Assembly (NCBI RefSeq): GCF_016858125.1
Contig: NZ_CP064781.1
Coordinates: 2,179,501-2,243,500 of the forward strand
Reading direction: 5' to 3'
Source: Azospira restricta
GTDB lineage: Bacteria > Pseudomonadota > Gammaproteobacteria > Burkholderiales > Rhodocyclaceae
Length of the DNA: 64,000 nt
Each line of letters begins with the position of its first letter. Position 1 is the first letter of the stretch. Of this stretch, positions 55,877 to 64,000 are shown piece by piece. A model generated the notes under the pieces. The model had not been told where the DNA came from, did not search any database, and saw only the letters and a program-made list of their open reading frames with translations. Both the position numbers and the translations under genes were made by a program.

Positions 55877-58396
55877 TCAGCCGGCGGTGCCCGGCGCGGC
55901 GGCCTGCCAGCGCTCGGTCCACACCGCGGCCGGCTCCGGGCGGCCGAACAGGTAGCCCTGCAGCAGCTCGCAGCCGTGGCGGGAGAGGAATTCCCGCTGC
56001 GCCTCGTTCTCGACCCCTTCGGCGACGACCTTGAGGCCGAGGTTGCGCGCCAGCGCCAGCGTCGCCGCGCTGATCGCCGCATCGTTCTCGTCGGTCTCGA
56101 TGTCGCGGACGAAGGCGCGGTCGAGCTTCAGCGTGTCGATCGGCAGCATCTTCAGGTAGGCCAGCGACGAGTAACCGGTGCCGAAGTCGTCGATCGCCAG
56201 TTCGACGCCGAGGCCGCGCAACGCCTCCAGCCGGCCGATCGCGCGCTCCGGGTCTTCCATCGCCGCCGACTCGGTGATTTCCAGCTCCAGCTCGCCGGGC
56301 CCGATGCCGTAGGCCTCCATCGCCGCGCGCACCTGCGCCACCAGCGTCGACGAGCGCAGCTGCTGCGCCGACAGGTTGACCGCGATGCGTAGCGCGGGCA
56401 TCCCCGCCGCCCGCCAGGCGGCCTTCTGCCGGCATGCCTCCTCCAGCACCCAGGCGCCGATCGCCTCGATCGCGCCGGTCTCCTCGGCGATCGGGATGAA
56501 GGTCAGCGGCGGCACCAGGCCGCGTTCGGGATGCCGCCAGCGGATCAGCGCCTCGACGCCGCGCACAGCGCCGCTCTTCGCGCAGACCTGCGGCTGGTAG
56601 TGCAGCTCGTACTGGCCGGCGGCGAGCGCGCCGCGCAGGTCGCGTTCGAGCTCCATGCGCTCGGTCGCCGCTGCGGTCATCGCCGGGCTGAAGAACTGGA
56701 AGTTGTTGCGCCCCTTGGCCTTGGCGAAGTACATCGCCGCGTCGGCGTTCTTCATCAGCGTTTCCGAGTCCTCGCCGTTGGTCGGGAACATGCTGATGCC
56801 GATGCTCGGCGTCGAGTGCAGGATCTTGCCGTCCACCGTGTACGGGCTCGACAGCGCGACCAGGATCTTCGCCGCGACCAGCGCCGCGTCCATGTCGCAG
56901 GCGAGGCTGGTGAGCACGACGACGAACTCGTCGCCGCCCAGCCGGGCGACGATGTCGCTCTCGCGCACGCAGTCGCCGAGCCGGCGCGCGACTTCGACCA
57001 GCATGCGGTCGCCGGTGTGGTGGCCGAGCGTGTCGTTGATCACCTTGAAGCGGTCGAGGTCGATGAACATCACCGCCAGCTGACGGACTTCCCGGCGCGC
57101 GGCGAGCAGCGACTGCGCCAGCCGGCTCTCCAGGTTGTAGCGGTTGACCAGCCCGGTCAGCGCGTCGTGGTGCGCGAGATGGTCGATGCGCGCCTCGGCC
57201 GCCTTGCGCTCGCTGATGTCGGTGAAGCTGGCGATGTAGTTGGTCAGCGCGCCCTGCTCGTCGTGGATCGCCGAGATCGCCGCCCACTTCGGGTAGCTCA
57301 CGCCGTCCTTGCGCAGGTCCCACAGCTCGCCCTGCCAGTAGCCCGATTCGTTCAGCGCCGCCCACATCGCCTGGTAGGTCTCGCGCGGCGTCTGATGCGA
57401 GGCGAGCACGCGCGGATCCTTGCCCAGCAGTTCCTCCGCCGCATAGCCGGTGTCGCGGGCCAGCGCAGCGTTCACGGCGACGATGCGGTTGTCGCGGTCG
57501 GTGATCATGATCGCCTCGCCGCTGTGCTCGAAGGCCTTGGCGTAGAGGCGCAGCGCTTCCTCGGCGCGCTTGCGGTCGGAGATGTCGCGCCAGGCGCAGT
57601 AGATCGCCTGGCGGCCGGCGAGGTCGATCACCGACAGCGTCACCTCGGCGGTGAAGTGGCTGCCGTCGGCGCGGGCGTGCACCCATTCGAAGCGGTGCAG
57701 CCCCTTCTCGCGCGCCAGCGCCATCATCCGCTCGGCCTTGCCGAACGAATCCTCACCGTCCGGTTGCACCGGCGGCGACAGTTGCGACGGGTGGGCATTG
57801 AGGATTTCGTCGCGGCTGGCGTAGCCGAGCATGTTTACCGCCGCATCGTTGCACTCGACGAAGTGGTCGTCCTCGATGATCCACACCGGGTCCGGCGATG
57901 CCTCGAACATCGTGCGCAGGCGGCTTTCCGCGCTTTGCCGCTGGGTCATGTCGCGCAGCGTCTCGACCACCGCGAGCAGATTGCCGCCGGCGTCGCGGAT
58001 CGGCCCGGCGTCGATCTCCAGGTACAGCTGCGCGCCGCGCAGCGGCATCACGCACCAGTTCTCGGTGTGCACGCCGAACTCGAGCTCCGGCGAGCGGTGG
58101 TGGATCGGGTAGTAGTCGCCGACCTCGTGCAGGCGGCCGTCGATCATCAGGTCGGCGAGGCAGGGGCGCTCGCTGGCGTAGAACGCGCGCCAGTGGTCGG
58201 CGGTGCCGAGAACCTGCGCCGCCGGCATGCCGGTCAGGCGCTCGCAGGCCTTGTTCCAGACGATCACGCGGTGCCGGGCGTCGAGGACGAAGGTCGGCAC
58301 GACGAGCTGCTGTACCACCTCGGTGGTGAAGCGAAGGTCGCGGTCGATCGGCGTCTTGTCGTCGTCGCGCTTGCGGAGCGGTACCGCGCTGGCCAT
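55877..58396 (-). CDS. PAS-PAS-PAS-GGDEF-EAL c-di-GMP protein
   Basis: 839 residues. Three PAS domains (about 25-150, 155-275, 280-410) precede a GGDEF domain with intact RLGGDEFVVVL (near residue 485) and FIDLDRFKVINDTLGHH, and an intact EAL domain (EALIRW, VNLSAQQL, EITES, IDDFGTGYSSL, KLDRAFV, AEGVE, LQGYLFGRP). It could both make and degrade c-di-GMP, with direction set by PAS input. It is soluble and lacks membrane segments. The ATG at 58396 has AGGAAA upstream. It is divergent from the glutamate dehydrogenase gene across 183 bases. Confidence 0.95.
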   Translation of the reverse strand: MASAVPLRKRDDDKTPIDRDLRFTTEVVQQLVVPTFVLDARHRVIVWNKACERLTGMPAAQVLGTADHWRAFYASERPCLADLMIDGRLHEVGDYYPIHHRSPELEFGVHTENWCVMPLRGAQLYLEIDAGPIRDAGGNLLAVVETLRDMTQRQSAESRLRTMFEASPDPVWIIEDDHFVECNDAAVNMLGYASRDEILNAHPSQLSPPVQPDGEDSFGKAERMMALAREKGLHRFEWVHARADGSHFTAEVTLSVIDLAGRQAIYCAWRDISDRKRAEEALRLYAKAFEHSGEAIMITDRDNRIVAVNAALARDTGYAAEELLGKDPRVLASHQTPRETYQAMWAALNESGYWQGELWDLRKDGVSYPKWAAISAIHDEQGALTNYIASFTDISERKAAEARIDHLAHHDALTGLVNRYNLESRLAQSLLAARREVRQLAVMFIDLDRFKVINDTLGHHTGDRMLVEVARRLGDCVRESDIVARLGGDEFVVVLTSLACDMDAALVAAKILVALSSPYTVDGKILHSTPSIGISMFPTNGEDSETLMKNADAAMYFAKAKGRNNFQFFSPAMTAAATERMELERDLRGALAAGQYELHYQPQVCAKSGAVRGVEALIRWRHPERGLVPPLTFIPIAEETGAIEAIGAWVLEEACRQKAAWRAAGMPALRIAVNLSAQQLRSSTLVAQVRAAMEAYGIGPGELELEITESAAMEDPERAIGRLEALRGLGVELAIDDFGTGYSSLAYLKMLPIDTLKLDRAFVRDIETDENDAAISAATLALARNLGLKVVAEGVENEAQREFLSRHGCELLQGYLFGRPEPAAVWTERWQAAAPGTAG

Positions 58397-58579
58397 TCGG
58401 GTTTCCTGGAACTTGGGGGCAAATACCGTTATCGGCGGGAAGGCGAAAATATTAACAGGGAACGCGGTGCCCGGCGGCCGCTCCGGGAACTGGTCCCGCG
58501 CCGGCGAATGGCCTACGATGGGAACGAGGCGGGTCGGTGCGCCGCGCGCGCTGCCGCGAACAAGAAGAGGAGAGGGCTT

Positions 58580-61500
58580 ATGTCGCAGACTGCGGAGCAG
58601 GGCAAGGCCGAACAACTCGCGGCCGTCGTCGACATGTTGCGCAGCCGCCTGCCGGCGGCCGAGGCGCCGCTCGCGGCGGCGTTCGCCGAGCGCTTCTACA
58701 GCCAGGTGGCGCCCGAGGACCTGGCCGAGCGCAGCGTCGCCGACCTCTACGGCGCCGCGCTGTCGCAACTCCATTTCGCGCGCCGCTATGCCTCCGGCGC
58801 GCCCAAGCTGCGCGTCTACAACCCGCGCACCGAGGAGCACGGCTGGCAGACGACGCATACCGTGATCGAGATCGTGAACGACGACATGCCCTTCCTCGTC
58901 GACTCGATCACGATGGAGGTCAACCGCCAGGGGCTGACGCTGCACCTGATCATCCACCCGGTGATGAAGGTCTGCCGCGACGCCGACGGCGCGCTGCAGG
59001 GCTTCGCCGACGGCGACGGCGGGGACGGCAGCGGCTGCGCCTACGAATCGATCATCCACGTCGAGGTCGACCGGCGCACCGAGGCGACGCAGCTGGAGGC
59101 GCTGCAGGCGGGCCTGCTGCGCATCCTCGGCGACGTCCGCGCGGCGGTCGCCGACTGGGGGGCGATGCGCGCGCGGATCGCCGAGATCGTCGCCGAGGTC
59201 GAGCGCACGCCGCCGCCCGACGAACCGGAGGACGCCGCCGAGGACATCGCCTTCCTGCGCTGGATCGCCGACGGCAACTTCACCTTCCTCGGCTACCGCG
59301 AATACGAGCTGGCCGGCGAGAACGGCGAGGACGTGCTGCGCGTCGTCGACGGCTCCGGCCTCGGCATCCTGCGCGAGCACGGCGGGCAGCGCTCGATCTC
59401 GTTCGCCGCGCTGCCGCCCGAGGCGCGCGAGATCGCCCTCGAGCCGCGGCTGCTGGTGCTGACCAAGGCCAACGCGCGCGCCACCGTGCACCGCCCGGGC
59501 TACCTCGACTACCTCGGCATCAAGCGCTTCGACGCCACCGGGCGGACGGTCGGCGAGCGTCGCTTCCTCGGCCTGTTCACCTCGTCGGCCTACGACACCA
59601 GTCCGCGCCAGATTCCGCTGCTGCGCCGCAAGATCGACACCGTGGTCCGCCACGCCGGCTTCCTGCCCAACAGCCACGCCGCGAAGACGCTGTACAACAT
59701 CCTCGAGCAGTACCCGCGCGACGAGTTGCTGCAGATCACGCCGGACGAGCTGTTCACCATCGCCATCGGCATCCTGCGCCTCGGCGAGCGCCAGCGCACG
59801 CGGCTGTTCGTGCGTCGCGACGCCTTCTGCCGCTTCTTCTCGTGCCTGATCTACGTGCCGCGCGAGAACTACAACACCGAGCTGCGCGAGCGCATGCAGG
59901 CGGTGCTGATGGAAGCCTTCGCCGGCCGCGCGTCGGAATTCAACGTGCAGCTCTCGGAATCGGCGCTGGCGCGCATCCACATCGTCGTGCACACGCAGCC
60001 CGGCTGCGGCGGCAACTACGACGTCGCCGACATCGAGCGCCGCCTCGTGCTGGCCGCGCGGCGCTGGCCGGACGAGCTGCGCCAGGCGCTCACCGAGCGC
60101 GGCGGCGAGGAGCGCGGCAACCTGCTCTACAACCGCTACGCCGGCGCCTTCCCGGCCGGCTACCGCGAAGCCTACGCGGCGCGCGCAGCGGTCGGCGACA
60201 TCGAACTGATGGAATCGCTCGCCGGCCCCGAGGGGCTGGCGATGAACCTCTACCGGCCGCTCGAGGCGACGCCCGGCAGCCTGCGCTTCAAGGCGCTGTG
60301 CGAGGGGCAGCCGATGCCGCTGTCGGTGTCGCTGCCGATGCTCGAGCACATGGGCGTGCGCGTGCTCGAGGAGCGTCCGTACGAGATCCGCCGCAACGGC
60401 CTGCCGGGCGTCTGGCTGCACGACTTCGGGCTGTGGCGCGCCGACGCCGAGGAACTCGACATCGACCGCCTGCGCGACGTCTTCCAGGACGCCTTCCTCG
60501 CCGTCTGGCGCGGCGCCGCCGAGAACGACGACTTCAACCGGCTGGTGCTCGGCGCCCGGCTGACCTGGCGGCAGGTGACCGTGCTGCGCGCCTACGCCAA
60601 GTACATGCGGCAGGCCGGCTTCACCTTCAGCCAGGCCTACATCGAGCAGACGCTCGCCGCCTGGCCGGCGATCGCGCGCCGCCTGCTCGAACTCTTCGTC
60701 GCCCGCCACGACCCGGCCGCGGAAACCGGCCGCGACGCCCATTCGGCGCGGCTGGAAGCGGAGATCGCCGGCGCGCTCGACGCCGTCACCAGCCTCGACG
60801 AGGACCGCATCCTGCGCCAGTTCCTCGCCGTCATCCTCGCCACCGAGCGCACCAACTACTTCCAGCGCGACGCCGGCGAGGCCAAGTCCTACCTGTCGTT
60901 CAAGCTCGACCCGCACCGCGTTCCGGGGCTGCCGGAACCGCGGCCGATGGCCGAGATCTACGTCTATTCGCCGCGCGTCGAGGGCGTGCACCTGCGCGGC
61001 GGCAAGGTCGCCCGCGGCGGCCTGCGCTGGTCCGACCGCATGGAGGACTTCCGCACCGAGGTGCTCGGGCTGATGAAGGCGCAGATGGTGAAGAACACGG
61101 TGATCGTCCCGGTCGGCTCGAAGGGCGGCTTCGTCGTCAAGAACCCGCCCGCCGGCGGCGACCGCGACGCGCTGCTGCAGGAGGGCGTCGCCTGCTACCG
61201 TACCTACCTGCACGGGCTGCTCGACCTCACCGACAACCTGGTCGGCGGCAAGGTGGTGCCGCCGGCCGCGGTGCACCGCCGCGACGGCGACGACCCCTAC
61301 CTGGTGGTCGCCGCCGACAAGGGCACCGCCAGCTTCTCCGACTACGCCAACGCGGTCTCGCGCGAGTATCGCTTCTGGCTCGGCGACGCCTTCGCCTCCG
61401 GCGGCTCGGCCGGCTACGACCACAAGAAGATGGCGATCACCGCGCGCGGCGCCTGGGAGTCGGTCAAGCGCCACTTCCGCGAGCTGGGCGTGGACACGCA

Positions 61501-63403
61501 GGCGCAGGAGTTCACGGTGGCCGGCATCGGCGACATGTCCGGCGACGTCTTCGGCAACGGCATGCTGCTGTCGCCGCACATCCGGCTGGTCGCCGCCTTC
61601 GACCACCGCCACATCTTCATCGACCCGAACCCGGACGTCGCGGCGAGCTTCGCCGAGCGGCAGCGCCTGTTCAACCTGCCGCGCTCGTCCTGGGCCGACT
61701 ACGATACCGGCCTGATCTCGGCCGGCGGCGGCGTGTACCCGAGGAGCGCCAAGTCGGTGACGCTGTCGCCGGAGGCGCGCGCCGCGCTCGGCATCGACGC
61801 CGAGACGCTGACGCCGCAGGAGCTGGTGCATGCGATCCTGCTGGCCCCGGTCGACCTGCTCTACAACGGCGGCATCGGCACCTACGTGAAGAGCCGGCGC
61901 GAGAGCCACGCCGACGTCGGCGACCGCGCCAACGACGCGATCCGCGTAAACGGCGGCGAGCTGCGCTGCCGCGTCGTCGCCGAGGGCGGCAACCTCGGCT
62001 GCACGCAGCTCGGGCGCATCGAGTACGCGCTCGCCGGCGGCCGCATCAACACCGATGCGATCGACAACTCGGCCGGCGTCGACTGCTCCGACCACGAGGT
62101 CAACATCAAGATCCTGTTGAACGCGGTGATCGAGGACGGCGAGCTGACCGAGAAGCAGCGCAACGCGCTGCTCGCCGAGATGACCGACGAGGTCGCCCGG
62201 CTGGTGCTGCGCGACAACTACTTCCAGACGCAGGTGCTGTCGATCGCGCGCGCGCGCGGCGTGCACCTGCTCGACGAGCAGGCGCGCTACATCCGCCACC
62301 TGAGCAGCGCCGGCCGCCTCAACCGCCGCCTCGAGTTCCTGCCCTTCGAGGAGGAGATCGGCGAGCGCAAGGCGGCCGGGATCGGCCTCACCGCGCCCGA
62401 GCTGGCGGTGCTGCTCGCCTACAACAAGATGGAGCTGTTCGAGGCGCTGCTCGCCTCCGACGTGCCCGAGGACGCCTACATCTCGACCGCGCTCTCGCGC
62501 TACTTCCCGCAGCCGCTGCGCGAGCGCTTCCCGGCGCAGCTCGAACGGCACCCGCTGCGCCGCGAGATCGTCGCCACGCACGTCGTGAACAGCATGGTCA
62601 ACCGCGTCGGGCCGACCTTCGTCTTCCGCTTGCAGGAAGAGACCGGCGCCGCGCCGCCGGACATCGTCCGCGCCTACCTGGCGACGCGCGAGGTATTCGG
62701 GCTGGTGCCGCTGTGGCAGGCGATCGAGGCCCTCGACAACCGCGTCGCCGACGCCACGCAGACCGAGATGATCCAGGAGGGGCTGCGCCTGATCCAGCGC
62801 GGCACGCTGTGGTTCCTGCACCACCGCGACCACCTGCGCGACCTGGCGGCGACGCTGGCGCGCTTCACCGGCGGCGTCGAGGCGCTCGCCGCGAGCCTCG
62901 CCGACGTCGTCGCGCCGCCCTACCGCGCCGAGCTCGACGCGGTCGTCCGCCGCTTCGCGGCGCAGGGCGTGCCGGACGAACTGGCGCAGCGCGTCGCCTG
63001 CCTCGAGGAACTGTATTCGGCGCTCGACCTGATCGAGGTCGCCGCCGAGACCGGCGCGCCGGCCGAGCGCGTCGCCCGCGTCTACTTCACCCTCGGCGGC
63101 GAACTCGACCTGCACTGGCTCGGCCGCCAGATCGGCACGCTGCCCGCCGACACGCACTGGCAGGGCATGGCCCGCGCCGCGCTGCGCGACGACCTGTCGT
63201 CGCTGGCGCGCAGCCTCGCCGCCGAAGTGCTGCGCGGCGGCGCCGGCGACGCCGAGGTCGAGGCGCTGCTGACGGCGTGGAAGGCACGGCACGCCTTCCA
63301 GTACGAACGCTGCCGCCAGCTCTTCACCGAGATCCGCGGCAGCAGCGCGCCGGACATGCCGATGCTGTCGGTCGCGCTGCGCGAGTTGCGCACGCTGGTT
63401 TGA
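58580..63403 (+). CDS. NAD-dependent glutamate dehydrogenase, large type
   Basis: 1,607 residues, close to the usual about 1,600 of the large (L_180) class. ATG at 58580 follows GAGGAGAGG. The N-terminal about 750 residues form the regulatory/ACT-like region; the catalytic core follows with RGGLRWSDRMEDFRTEV, KAQMVKNTVIVPVGSKGGF (substrate Lys), GDMSGDVFGNGML and VVAEGGNLGCTQLGRIE. It deaminates glutamate to 2-oxoglutarate with NAD+, a catabolic role. It is a single gene, and the spacer to the PAS-GGDEF-EAL gene should hold its promoter. It is one of the longest genes in the window. Confidence 0.95.
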   Translation: MSQTAEQGKAEQLAAVVDMLRSRLPAAEAPLAAAFAERFYSQVAPEDLAERSVADLYGAALSQLHFARRYASGAPKLRVYNPRTEEHGWQTTHTVIEIVNDDMPFLVDSITMEVNRQGLTLHLIIHPVMKVCRDADGALQGFADGDGGDGSGCAYESIIHVEVDRRTEATQLEALQAGLLRILGDVRAAVADWGAMRARIAEIVAEVERTPPPDEPEDAAEDIAFLRWIADGNFTFLGYREYELAGENGEDVLRVVDGSGLGILREHGGQRSISFAALPPEAREIALEPRLLVLTKANARATVHRPGYLDYLGIKRFDATGRTVGERRFLGLFTSSAYDTSPRQIPLLRRKIDTVVRHAGFLPNSHAAKTLYNILEQYPRDELLQITPDELFTIAIGILRLGERQRTRLFVRRDAFCRFFSCLIYVPRENYNTELRERMQAVLMEAFAGRASEFNVQLSESALARIHIVVHTQPGCGGNYDVADIERRLVLAARRWPDELRQALTERGGEERGNLLYNRYAGAFPAGYREAYAARAAVGDIELMESLAGPEGLAMNLYRPLEATPGSLRFKALCEGQPMPLSVSLPMLEHMGVRVLEERPYEIRRNGLPGVWLHDFGLWRADAEELDIDRLRDVFQDAFLAVWRGAAENDDFNRLVLGARLTWRQVTVLRAYAKYMRQAGFTFSQAYIEQTLAAWPAIARRLLELFVARHDPAAETGRDAHSARLEAEIAGALDAVTSLDEDRILRQFLAVILATERTNYFQRDAGEAKSYLSFKLDPHRVPGLPEPRPMAEIYVYSPRVEGVHLRGGKVARGGLRWSDRMEDFRTEVLGLMKAQMVKNTVIVPVGSKGGFVVKNPPAGGDRDALLQEGVACYRTYLHGLLDLTDNLVGGKVVPPAAVHRRDGDDPYLVVAADKGTASFSDYANAVSREYRFWLGDAFASGGSAGYDHKKMAITARGAWESVKRHFRELGVDTQAQEFTVAGIGDMSGDVFGNGMLLSPHIRLVAAFDHRHIFIDPNPDVAASFAERQRLFNLPRSSWADYDTGLISAGGGVYPRSAKSVTLSPEARAALGIDAETLTPQELVHAILLAPVDLLYNGGIGTYVKSRRESHADVGDRANDAIRVNGGELRCRVVAEGGNLGCTQLGRIEYALAGGRINTDAIDNSAGVDCSDHEVNIKILLNAVIEDGELTEKQRNALLAEMTDEVARLVLRDNYFQTQVLSIARARGVHLLDEQARYIRHLSSAGRLNRRLEFLPFEEEIGERKAAGIGLTAPELAVLLAYNKMELFEALLASDVPEDAYISTALSRYFPQPLRERFPAQLERHPLRREIVATHVVNSMVNRVGPTFVFRLQEETGAAPPDIVRAYLATREVFGLVPLWQAIEALDNRVADATQTEMIQEGLRLIQRGTLWFLHHRDHLRDLAATLARFTGGVEALAASLADVVAPPYRAELDAVVRRFAAQGVPDELAQRVACLEELYSALDLIEVAAETGAPAERVARVYFTLGGELDLHWLGRQIGTLPADTHWQGMARAALRDDLSSLARSLAAEVLRGGAGDAEVEALLTAWKARHAFQYERCRQLFTEIRGSSAPDMPMLSVALRELRTLV

Positions 63404-63423
63404 ACGACATCGCGTACCCACTG

Positions 63424-63573
63424 ATGGGCAAGAAAGACGAGTCCTGCCACTGCCTTGGTGACGTCGTGCCGTCCAGAATGGATGGCGGGTTTCCGGAGTT
63501 CATGGCGCATGTGCTGCCGAATTCAAGTTGGAGCGCTTATGTCGCCCACACTGAAGCAAGTGCCGTTGAGTGA
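63424..63573 (+). CDS. Short hypothetical ORF in low-GC segment
   Basis: 49 residues, MGKKDESCHCLGDVVPSRMD at the N-terminus, overlapping the next ORF by 35 bases in another frame. No ribosome site stands out upstream of the ATG. It could be a small protein, or a chance frame at the boundary where GC falls. I do not recognise it. Confidence 0.3.
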   Translation: MGKKDESCHCLGDVVPSRMDGGFPEFMAHVLPNSSWSAYVAHTEASAVE

Positions 63574-64000
63574 ATGGCGATCCGACGGAGCTGAAGTCGC
63601 CCTCTGCACTCTTCCCATCGAACCCGGGGCCTTGTCTGCTCGAACGGGCTTGTTGTTTTCGGTGGAAAGCGATGATCTCGGAGAAAGGTATGTGGCAGCA
63701 GCCACGATTGACGGCGACACCGTTCTTTTTCATGCGCGCCCGAAAGGCGCCGCACCACGGCAACGCGAATTCGTGAGTGTCACTGCTCGTGGAGATGTCA
63801 GAAACCTTTCGGCGTTGCTGGAGCAGGTATTGGAAATTGCCTCAGTTACTCAAGCTCAGCTACTTTGGACTCAGCCTGAACAGGGTCCCCGCGAGTGGGC
63901 TTTGTACCGTTTGGACGACAACAACAATCGCTTTCTGATGTCATACTTCAGCGATCGATATCGAGCTGAAGTTCTGGCACAGCATTATGAGAGTCTGGGG
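63539..64000 (+). CDS. Hypothetical protein, 3'-truncated by window edge
   Basis: An open frame from ATG at 63539 runs to the last base without a stop, at least 154 residues: MSPTLKQVPLSEWRSDGAEV at the start, a middle with AAATIDGDTVLFHARPKG, then a C-terminal part rich in Gln, Asp and Asn (WTQPEQGPREWALYRLDDNN). GGAG sits at 63530-63533, six bases before the ATG. Codon third positions are far less GC-biased than in the neighbours, which points to a different origin. No family is recognised, and the end lies outside the window. Confidence 0.6.
   Translation, partial: MSPTLKQVPLSEWRSDGAEVALCTLPIEPGALSARTGLLFSVESDDLGERYVAAATIDGDTVLFHARPKGAAPRQREFVSVTARGDVRNLSALLEQVLEIASVTQAQLLWTQPEQGPREWALYRLDDNNNRFLMSYFSDRYRAEVLAQHYESLG

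Noticed and set aside
55877-63421. A single 2,514-codon minus-strand open frame covering the PAS-GGDEF-EAL gene and the antisense of the glutamate dehydrogenase gene
   Set aside because: The part opposite the dehydrogenase gene is a GC-bias artefact: its composition is low in complexity and no motifs are seen. Only the segment up to 58396 has recognisable domains.

Overview
The window is a contiguous piece of a high-GC (about 70%) proteobacterial chromosome, with densely packed genes and very short spacers. The gene set points to a betaproteobacterium, most likely of the Rhodocyclales: a complete rnfABCDGE-nth operon, NnrS, a DUF1841 protein, a large 1,607-residue NAD-glutamate dehydrogenase, N-degron transferases, an FbpABC iron importer and many c-di-GMP signalling proteins. 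The taxonomic call is inference. I see no rRNA, tRNA, CRISPR array, insertion sequence or replication origin. No stretch over 300 bases lacks a gene; the longest spacers (about 210-270 bases, at 8687-8908, 9398-9668, 10803-11011, 24255-24491 and 50129-50377) hold only promoter-type sequence or nothing I can name.

Region by region. 1-6054: end of an unknown gene, a papain-like/alpha-beta-hydrolase fusion, and a phospho-signalling cassette (TssQ-like lipoprotein, Ser/Thr kinase with PEGA domain, PP2C phosphatase, FHA protein) of the kind that controls type VI secretion, without secretion genes in view. 6223-12487: a small cytochrome c, two overlapping flavin split-barrel genes (one fused to GAF and a winged-helix-like domain), a secreted unknown, a degenerate HD-GYP protein, a CBS protein and an NrfJ-like periplasmic protein. 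12484-17534: psd, an aldehyde dehydrogenase, NnrS and a divergent nitronate monooxygenase with a cysteine-rich tail. 17551-24254: a four-gene overlapping phosphorelay operon with five receiver domains. 24492-30315: glutathione peroxidase, an orphan GspE/PilB-type ATPase, a receiver plus Tat-type FecR protein, and a MoxR/VWA pair. 30456-33897: a small membrane protein and a symporter fused to GGDEF-EAL. 33907-42390: DUF1841, FIST, nth, rnf and pyrD. 42506-46639: small unknown, alanine dehydrogenase, bpt, aat, fbpC. 46731-49472: fbpB and fbpA. 49601-58396: NlpC/P60, acuI, a receiver-GGDEF protein, prpE, a YdcF protein, an ankyrin protein and a PAS-GGDEF-EAL protein. 58580-63403: NAD-glutamate dehydrogenase. 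63404-64000: an abrupt fall in GC with two unknown ORFs, possibly the edge of a transferred segment.

How it fits together. The physiology is that of a respiratory, facultatively anaerobic organism: Rnf (with an FNR-type box in its promoter), NO/nitrite-related functions, amino-acid deamination (ald, GDH), propionate/acrylate activation (prpE, acuI) and Fur-type iron uptake. Signalling is unusually prominent: five proteins carry c-di-GMP-type domains, several with degenerate active sites, next to two-component and Ser/Thr phosphorylation modules.
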